This document shows, in pieces, positions 1-8,800 of a stretch of 64,000 nt of DNA. The translations under genes were made by a program, and so were the position numbers. Under the pieces are notes generated by a model, which did not search any database, had not been told where the DNA came from, and saw only the letters and a program-made list of their open reading frames with translations. Within the stretch, counting starts at the first letter, position 1; each line of letters begins with the position of its first letter. This stretch comes from Nostoc parmelioides FACHB-3921 (GTDB lineage: Bacteria; Cyanobacteriota; Cyanobacteriia; Cyanobacteriales; Nostocaceae): the NCBI RefSeq assembly GCF_014696625.1, contig NZ_JACJQL010000020.1:1-64000 (forward strand), written 5' to 3'.

Positions 1-2720
1 GCCCCCTGCCTCCTACCCCCTGTCTCCAAACCCTATTTTTCGAGCAGGTAGTAAAACAACCCAACCAAACGGCAATCGTCACCACAGAACAAACTTTAAC
101 CTATCAACAGGTGAGCGATCGCGTCTCTCATCTTGCTGAACATTTACAACAATTAAGTGTAATTCCCAACCAATTAGTAGCAATTATCATGAATAAAGGT
201 TGGGAACAAGTAGTAGCAGCCTTAGCAATTCTAACTGCTGGTGCTGCCTACGTTCCCATTGACCCACAATTACCAGCCCAGCGTCGTCTACATCTACTAC
301 AAGAAACCCAAGCACAAATTATACTTACCCAATCTTGGTTAGATAAAAATTTAGAATGGGCTGATGGTTTGACTCGGATATGTGTTGATACCCCACCCCA
401 GCCCACCCCTTGCAAAGGAGAGGGAGTAAGACAGCAACCCACAGATTTAGCCTATGTAATTTACACATCCGGCTCAACGGGAACGCCCAAAGGTGTGATG
501 ATTGATCATCAGGGAGCAGTCAACACAATATTAGATATTAATCAACGCTTTGGTGTAACAGAGAATGACCGAGTTTTAGCGGTGTCATCCCTGAGCTTTG
601 ATTTATCCGTGTATGACATCTTTGGCATTTTAGCGGCTGGGGGAACAATTGTCATTCCTGATAGCGGTAACAATCCCACCCACTGGATGCAGTTAATTAA
701 CCAACATCAGGTGACAATATGGAACTCAGTTCCCGCCCTGATGCAGCTTTTACTTGACACATCCCCCACCCAAAACCAGACACTCCGGCTAATTTTACTC
801 AGTGGTGACTGGATTCCTCTCACATTACCCCCACGCATCCGCAGCCAGTTTAATCATCCCCAAATTATTAGCTTAGGCGGTGCTACAGAAGCCTCCATCT
901 GGTCAATTTTCTACCCCATAGACGAAATCGACCCCAATTGGAAAAGTATTCCCTACGGTTACTCCCTGAGTAATCAACAAGTTTACGTCCTCAACCACTC
1001 CCTAGAACCCTGTCCCACCTGGGCTATTGGCGAAATCTACATCGGTGGTTTAGGAGTCGCTAAAGCATATTGGCAAAATCCAGAACTGACAGCAGAGAGA
1101 TTTATTAGGGACTGGGGACTAGGGACTGGGGACTGGGGACTGGGAGAGAATTTCCCCCCTACACCCCTACACCCCTACACCCCTGCACCCCTATATAAAA
1201 CTGGCGACTTAGGACGCTACTTACCTGATGGGACAATAGAATTTTTAGGACGGGAAGATTTTCAAGTTAAAGTTAACGGCTATCGAATTGAGTTAGGGGA
1301 AATTGAAGCCGCTTTACAACAACATCCAGCCATAACTCAAGCTGTGGTGACAACTGCGGGAACTGCACCATCTCAACAGCAATTAGTTGCTTATCTGGTA
1401 TTAAAACCAGAGGTAATTGCTAATCAAAACACTCTTAACTCTTCCTCACAACTAGATTTCAAACTGCAACAAAAGGGAGTGAGAAAGTTTGATGCTGGCG
1501 TGCGTACTGTAGCTTTGCCTGGGTTAGAATCTCCTCAAATTAACCTGAGACGACAAAGTTATCGTCAGTTTTTAGAGGAAACTGTAACATTAACCGCTTT
1601 CGGTGAGTTTTTCGAGTGTTTGCAAATGCAACATTTAGAAAATTCGCCATTACCAAAATATCGCTATGCTTCGGCTGGTAGTTTATATCCAGTCCAAACA
1701 TATATCTATATAAAACCCCATCGAGTTGAAAATTTAGCGGCTGGTTTTTACTACTATCATCCCCAAAAACATCAACTTATCCACTTAAGCGATGAGGTGA
1801 ACATTGATAGTAATATCTATGGCATCAACCAAGATATTTTTACACAAGCAGCATTTGCCATATTTTTAATTGGTGACTTACAAGCGATTTCACCAGTTTA
1901 TGGTGATAAATCTAGGGATTTCTGTTTACTAGAAGCGGGTTATATGGGTCAATTATTAATGGAAACCGCACCCAATCAAAATTTAGGCTTGTGTCCCATT
2001 GGTGATTTAGAATTTGATGCCATCCGCGAACATTTCATTTTACATGAGCAGCAAATATTTTTACATGGGTTTGTAGGCGGTATTATAGACCCCCATTGGA
2101 CAACCCGTTGGTTATCCCCAGAAAGTTCTCAAACCAAAGTAACAAAAGCCGAATTAATTACCCAAAAATTACGGCAATTCCTCCAACAAACATTGCCAGA
2201 ATATATGATTCCCAGCCTCTATATTCCCCTAGAAACCCTACCATTAACGCCAAATGGCAAAATTGACCGTCGTGCGTTACCTCAGCCAGAATATCAATTT
2301 AGCCAATCTGAACTGCCTGTTATACCTCCCTCTACAGAATTAGAAATAGCACTAGCTCAACTATGGCAATCTATTTTAGATATAGAAGTTTCCAGCATTC
2401 ACAATAACTTCTTTGAATTGGGAGGTAATTCATTATCAGCCACTCAGATAATTACTCAGATGCAGCAAAATCTCCAACTTGATTTACCCATCCGGGAATT
2501 TTTCCTCAATCCTACCTTAACTGCACAAGTTGAATTACTCAAACATCAGTGGGAAGCAAGACAAGAAATTTCAATTGAACCTATAGAACGTATTAATCCA
2601 CAAGAACTACTTGCAAATTTAGATGAACTTTCCGATGAAGAAGTAGAGATTTTACTTCAAAAAATGCAGTTAGAAGAGGATGATTTATCTCACACAAAGA
2701 CGCAAAGACGCGAAGAATAG
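1..2720 (+). CDS. NRPS module: Cys adenylation domain with nested thiazoline oxidase, PCP (5' partial)
   Basis: The reading frame is open to the left edge (frame 3). It reads through A-domain sequence before the first internal GTG at 111, so the real start lies outside the window. Order: A domain (A3 YTSGSTGTPKG near 460, A7 YKTGD near 1195), an Ox domain of the SagB/nitroreductase flavoprotein type (about 1480-2100) nested before the A10 lysine (PNGK near 2255), then a PCP (FFELGGNSLS near 2410). Reading the ten specificity positions in GrsA numbering by eye gives DLYNLSLIWK, the cysteine code. Ox domains oxidise PCP-bound thiazoline to thiazole, so a Cy domain is expected just upstream. A C-terminal acidic helix (ELSDEEVEILL) looks like a docking motif. 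The last ten codons and the area around the stop lie in an interspersed repeat. Heptad and octad repeats are read in frame before A7. Confidence 0.9.
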   Translation, partial: PLPPTPCLQTLFFEQVVKQPNQTAIVTTEQTLTYQQVSDRVSHLAEHLQQLSVIPNQLVAIIMNKGWEQVVAALAILTAGAAYVPIDPQLPAQRRLHLLQETQAQIILTQSWLDKNLEWADGLTRICVDTPPQPTPCKGEGVRQQPTDLAYVIYTSGSTGTPKGVMIDHQGAVNTILDINQRFGVTENDRVLAVSSLSFDLSVYDIFGILAAGGTIVIPDSGNNPTHWMQLINQHQVTIWNSVPALMQLLLDTSPTQNQTLRLILLSGDWIPLTLPPRIRSQFNHPQIISLGGATEASIWSIFYPIDEIDPNWKSIPYGYSLSNQQVYVLNHSLEPCPTWAIGEIYIGGLGVAKAYWQNPELTAERFIRDWGLGTGDWGLGENFPPTPLHPYTPAPLYKTGDLGRYLPDGTIEFLGREDFQVKVNGYRIELGEIEAALQQHPAITQAVVTTAGTAPSQQQLVAYLVLKPEVIANQNTLNSSSQLDFKLQQKGVRKFDAGVRTVALPGLESPQINLRRQSYRQFLEETVTLTAFGEFFECLQMQHLENSPLPKYRYASAGSLYPVQTYIYIKPHRVENLAAGFYYYHPQKHQLIHLSDEVNIDSNIYGINQDIFTQAAFAIFLIGDLQAISPVYGDKSRDFCLLEAGYMGQLLMETAPNQNLGLCPIGDLEFDAIREHFILHEQQIFLHGFVGGIIDPHWTTRWLSPESSQTKVTKAELITQKLRQFLQQTLPEYMIPSLYIPLETLPLTPNGKIDRRALPQPEYQFSQSELPVIPPSTELEIALAQLWQSILDIEVSSIHNNFFELGGNSLSATQIITQMQQNLQLDLPIREFFLNPTLTAQVELLKHQWEARQEISIEPIERINPQELLANLDELSDEEVEILLQKMQLEEDDLSHTKTQRREE
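1108..1146 (+). repeat. GGGGACT heptad repeat, in frame before A7
   Basis: About five copies of a 7-base unit, coding for Trp-Gly-Leu-Gly-Thr-Gly-Asp, followed at about 1160-1195 by an 8-base unit (CTACACCC) run. Both lie just before the YKTGD motif of the Cys A domain. Confidence 0.85.
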
Positions 2721-2796
2721 GAGGAGAGGAGATAATTTTCTAATCAAACTATCTCTCTTTTCTCCTCTTTGCGCCTCTGCGCCTCTGCGTGAGGAA
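2688..2796 (+). repeat. Inverted pair of CTCTGCG-type interspersed repeats around the NRPS stop codon
   Basis: One arm (2688-2716) encodes the end of the first NRPS protein, just before its TAG stop. The opposite-orientation arm (about 2763-2794) fills the gap before the next gene. They could pair into an imperfect hairpin in the mRNA. Confidence 0.7.
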
Positions 2797-2822
2797 AAAA
2801 TATTATTTTACTTGATTAAATT

Positions 2823-5800
2823 ATGAATATTTCCACATCCCAAAAACGCGAACTATTAGCGAAACTACTACAACAAAAAGCCACCAAACAACATTTTCCG
2901 CTTTCTTTTGCTCAAAAAAGATTGTGGTTTCTAGATAAATTACAGCCAGGATTATCAGTTTATAACTTACCTGCGGCTTTGCGGTTGACGGGTAATCTCG
3001 ATGTCACGCGCCTAGAGCAAAGTTTACAATCAATAGTGTTACGTCATGAGATTTTACGCACCAGTTTTACTGTAATTAATGATGAACCTGTGCAGAATAT
3101 TGCTGCAAACGTCAAACTAAATCTACCTGTAATTAATTTGCGGGAATTATCACCAGAAAATCAAGCATCACAAGTCATACAGCAAGCTAAATTACTCACA
3201 GAACAACCGTTTCAACTTACAGAACCGCCTTTATTACGTGTTGCGTTACTACAACTGAGTGATACTGAATTTGTGTTGATTTTGGTCATGCACCACATCA
3301 TTACAGATTACTGGTCATTTCGTGTTTTGGTGCGGGAATTAATCTCACTTTATCAAGGTCAAACCTTAGCAAAATTACCAATTCAATTTGCAGATTTTGC
3401 AACTTGGCAACAAAAATGGCTGCAAAGTGAAGCTAGGAACAATCAATTATTCTACTGGGAAGAACAACTAAAAAATTATCCTCGTGAATTATCTTTACCA
3501 ACAGATTATCCGCGCAAGGCTATACAAACTTTTAAAGGTGCAAGGCTATTTTTTACTTTATCATCAGAATTATCTGAGCAATTGCGACAATTGAGCCAAC
3601 AGCATAATGCTACGCTGTTCATGACTCTGTTGACAGCATTTAATATCTTATTATATCGCTACAGTGGACAGGATGATATATTAGTTGGTTCTACAGTTAC
3701 TAGCCGCGATCGCCCAGAAATTGCTAACCTCATCGGGCTATTTGTTAATAATCTCATATTTCGCACCAATTTATCTAAAAAAACTAGTTTTATCGCACTC
3801 CTCAACCAAGTAAAAGAAACAGTTCTAGGCGCGTTATCTCATCAAGATTTACCATTTGAAGATTTGGTAGAACAACTGCAACCAGAACGAAATTTAAGTC
3901 AGAATCCTCTATTTCAGGTAATGTTTGTTCTCCATAATACGCCCAATCAAACTACAAATCTGCCTGGATTAAAAATTGAACCTCTAGAAACGGAACATTC
4001 TACATCTCGCTTTGATATCAGCTTGGATATGTACGAAACTCCAAGCAGTTTAAGGGGAACTTGGGAATACAGTACAGAATTATTTGAACAAGCTACTATT
4101 GAAAAGTTAAATGAACATTTTCAAACTTTATTATTTGGCATTATCGCTAATCCAGCGCAATCTATTAATGAATTGCGATTATTAACAGTTAAAGAACAAA
4201 ATTTAATAACAGAATGGAACGATACATTTACAGAAATTCCTGAATTAACAGTTTATGAATTATTTAGTCAACAAGTAACAAAAACACCAGATAAAATTGC
4301 CGTTCTTTTTGGTAATAAATCCCTAACGTATCAGCAACTAGAACAAGAAGCTAATCACCTAGCTGCCTATTTAGAAAACATAGGAGTACAAGCAGAAACA
4401 AGAGTAGGAATTTGCTGCGATCGCTCTCTAGAAATGGTAATCTCCCTATTAGCAGTCCACAAAGCCGGCGGTGCTTACGTTCCCCTCGATCCCGGCTATC
4501 CCCAAGAGCGTTTACAGTTTATAATTAACGACTCACAAATATCAATCTTATTAACTCAAACTTCCTTATTAAACAACCTCCCAAAACTCTCAGCAGCAAT
4601 TATCTGTTTAGACGCAATACGACAGTCAACAGTCAACAGTCAACAGTCAACTGTCAACTGTCAACAACTTCTTCCTTCCCCCCCCTACACCCCTCCTCAC
4701 CCCAACCAACTCGCCTACCTAATTTACACCTCCGGTTCAACCGGAACACCCAAAGGCGTGCAAATTTTGCACAGAAGCTTAAGCAACTTCTTAACCGCAA
4801 TGTCCAAAGCACCAGGACTAACAGCAGCAGATAACCTTTTAGCCGTCACCACCCTAGCCTTTGATATTGCAGCCTTAGAGATTTTCTTACCCTTAATTGT
4901 AGGTGCTTGTTTAGTCTTAGTAGAAAGGGACGTTACCCTGGATGGAGAGAGATTAGCACAAGCGATCGCACAACATCAAATCACCGTCATGCAAGCCACC
5001 CCAGCAACTTGGCGGTTACTTTTAGCCAGTGGTTGGCGGGGAAAGCCTGACTTAAAAATTCTCTGTGGCGGCGAAGCATTAGATAACACCCTAGCCCAAC
5101 AATTATTATCCTGTACTCAAGAAGTCTGGAACTTATACGGCCCAACAGAAACAACCATTTGGTCAGCAGCCCAAAAACTCACTCCATATGAACCCGTAAC
5201 CATCGGTCATCCCATCGCCAACACCCAATTTTACGTCCTCGACGAGCATTTACAACCAGTCCCCATCGGCGTACCAGGAGAATTATATATTGGTGGTGCA
5301 GGAGTCGCCAGAGGATATTGGCAACGCCCAGAATTAACAACAGAAAGATTTCTCAGTCAACAGTCAACAGTCAACAGTCAACAGTCAACGATCAACACCT
5401 TATATAAAACAGGCGATCGCGTCCGATATCTCCCAGATGGTAAACTAGAATACTTGGGTAGATTAGATTATCAAGTCAAAATTCGCGGATTTCGGATTGA
5501 ATTGGGAGAAATTGAGGCAGTATTAGCACAACATCCCCAAATATCACAAGCTGTAGTCACCGTGCGAGAAGATGAACCAGGAGAACAGCGTTTAGTCGCT
5601 TACATCGTCCCCAACTCTCAGGATGTGGGAAGCAATGATTTACAGCAATTCCTCGCCAGCAAACTTCCAAAATATATGATTCCTGGGGTATTTGTCACAT
5701 TAACAGCCTTACCCCTCACACCAAATGGTAAAGTTGACCGTAAAGCCTTACCTATTCCCAATACTCAACCACAGGTAAATGAAACCCGCCGCACACCAAC

Positions 5801-8800
5801 AGAGGAAGTTTTGGCGAGTATTTGGGCGACGGTGTTGGGTGTCGAGTCGGTGGGTATAGAGGATAATTTCTTTGATTTGGGGGGACATTCGCTGTTAGCT
5901 ACGCGGTTAATTTCTCAAGTACGGCAGGTATTTGGTGTAGAGTTACCTTTGCGTCATCTGTTTGAAAGTCCGATAATTGCGGATTTAGCCAGGACTATAA
6001 CAGAAAGTCACCACGAAATTAACCCCATATTACCGATTCCTCGCACTGGTAATTTACCTCTATCTTTTGCCCAACAACGCTTTTGGATTTTGTCGCAGTT
6101 AGAACCGGATAGTCCTTTTTATAATATTCCTTTGGCGGTGCAAATTCGGGGCAATATCGACTTGGATAGTTTGCAGTGCAGTTTTGCGGAAGTGGTGCAG
6201 CGACAGGAAATTTTGCGATCGCATTTCTTGAATGTTGATGGACAGCCTGTTTTGAGGATAGCTGATGTTTGTGATGTCCAGATACCTGTGATTGATTTAC
6301 AGGGATTACCGGAATTTGAGCAACAGCAGCAGGTGCAGGAGTTGGCGCGAACTCAGGCGCAGCAGCCTTTTGATTTGGCTGGTTTGTTGTGGCGGGTGCG
6401 GTTGGTACGGTTGGGGGAGGGGAATCAGGTTTTGTTGTTGACTTTGCATCATATTATTGCTGATGCTTGGTCTTTGGGGTTGTTGGTTCGGGAAATTTCT
6501 CACGCAGAGGCGCAGAGGCGCAGAGAGGAGGAAGAGAAGAGGATTCAGTATGTGGATTTTGCTTTTTGGCAGAGGGAGTGGTTGCAGGGTAGGGTTTTAG
6601 AGGAGCATTTGGAGTATTGGCGGGGACAGTTGGAGTCTGCGCCGGTGATGTTGGAATTACCAACTGATTACCCGCGTCCGGCTGTACAATCTTTTCGGGG
6701 GGCTGTATATGGGTTTGGTTTGTCGGCGGAATTGACTCAGGGTTTGCAAGGGTTGAGTCGGCGTTATCACAGCACTTTGTTTATGACTTTGTTGGCTGTT
6801 TGGAATGTGCTGTTATATCGTTACAGTGGTGATGATGATATTGTGGTTGGTAGTCCTGTAGCTAATCGCAATCGTGTAGAGACAGAAGGATTAATTGGTT
6901 GTTTCGCTAACACTCTGGCATTACGTACTGATTTGAGTGGTAATCCGAGTTTTGCTGGTTTATTAGAACGGGTTCGGGCAACTGCTTTGGGTGCTTATGC
7001 TCATCAGGATTTGCCTTTTGAACAATTGGTAGATGTGCTGCAACCAGTGCGATCGCTTAGTCATTCGCCTCTTTTCCAAGTTATGTTAGTGTTGCAAAAT
7101 TTACCTCTGTCAGAATTGGATATGGGGGAAGTGCAATGGCAAGTAATTGAGGCGGATAGCGGTACAGCTAAGTTTGACTTGACTTGGTTCGTGAGCGAAA
7201 CTGCTCAAGGCTTAAGCTGTAAGTTGGAATATAATACTGATTTATTTGCAGAAACAACAATTAAGCGTTTAGCTGGACATCTAGAAACGTTATTAGCAGC
7301 AGTAGTTCTCAATCCCGAACAGCATATTAACGAATTACCGTTATTGACTACTGTTGAACAGCAACAACTCGCACAATGGAACGCCACCCAACGCCAGTAC
7401 CCCCAGCAGTGTTTACATGAATTATTTGAAGCACAGGTAACACACACCCCTGAAAAGATAGCAGTGATTTGGGGTGAAGAACAGCTAACATATCAAGAAT
7501 TAAACACCAAAGCCAATCAATTAGCCAGTCATCTACAAAGTTTAGGTGTCCAGCCAGAAACGCCTGTGGGAATTTGTGTTGACCGTTCCCTAGATATGAT
7601 TATCGGCTTATTGGCTATCCTCAAAGCCGGCGGTGCTTACGTTCCCCTAGACCCCACCTATCCCCAAGCCAGATTAGCATTTATTATTGAAGATGCCCAA
7701 ATGCAGGTGTTACTCACCCAGCAAAAACAATTAACCAAACTCCCCCCATTAGAAATACCCATAGTTTCCCTAGATAGTCAACAGTCAACAGTCAACAGTC
7801 AACAGTCAACAGTCAACAGTCAACCATCCAACCTAGCCTACATCATCTACACCTCCGGCACTACAGGCATTCCCAAAGGAGTCGCCATCACTCATCAAAG
7901 TCCAGTTACACTCATGTATTGGGCGAGAGAAATTTACTCACCAGCAGAATTAACGGGTGTTTTAGCTTCCACTTCTATTTGTTTTGACCTTTCAGTCTTT
8001 GAAATCTTCGTTCCCCTAAGTTGGGGAGGTTGCGTCATCCTCGCTGATAATGCCTTACAACTACCGGAATTACCAGCCACCGTCCAAGTTACTTTAATCA
8101 ATACAGTCCCCTCAGCCGCCAGAGAACTGCTACGTTTAAATGGCATTCCCGCAACAGTGCAGACAGTCAATTTAGCCGGCGAACCTTTACCGAAATCCCT
8201 TGTAGACGAACTCTATCAACAATCAACAATTGAGAAAGTATACAATCTTTACGGGCCTTCAGAAGATACTACCTACTCTACCTTTGCCCTGATTCCCCGC
8301 AATAGTCCACAAGCCCCAACAATTGGTAAACCCATCGCCAATACACAAGTTTATATCCTAGACCAAAACCTACAACCCGTTCCCATTGGTGTACCTGGTG
8401 AAATTTATCTCAGTGGTGCAGGGTTAGCACGGGGTTACTGGAAGCGTCCAGAATTGACAGCAGAGAAATTTATAAATCAACAGTCAACAGTCAACAGTCA
8501 ACAGTCAACAGTCAACACTCTTTATAAAACAGGCGATCGCGCTCGTTATCTCCCAGATGGTAATATTGAATATCTGGGGCGTTTCGACCATCAAGTGAAA
8601 TTGCGCGGTTTTCGCATTGAATTAGGGGAAATTGAGGCGGTATTAAACCAACATCCAGAGGTGACGCAGGCTATCGCCATTGTTCGCAACGATACGCCAG
8701 AACATAGCCGCTTAGTAGCTTATGTTGTTCCCAAATCTCACATCGAAGCAGCAGAATTAAGGCAATTTTTAGCGGCGAAACTTCCTGCTTATATGCTACC

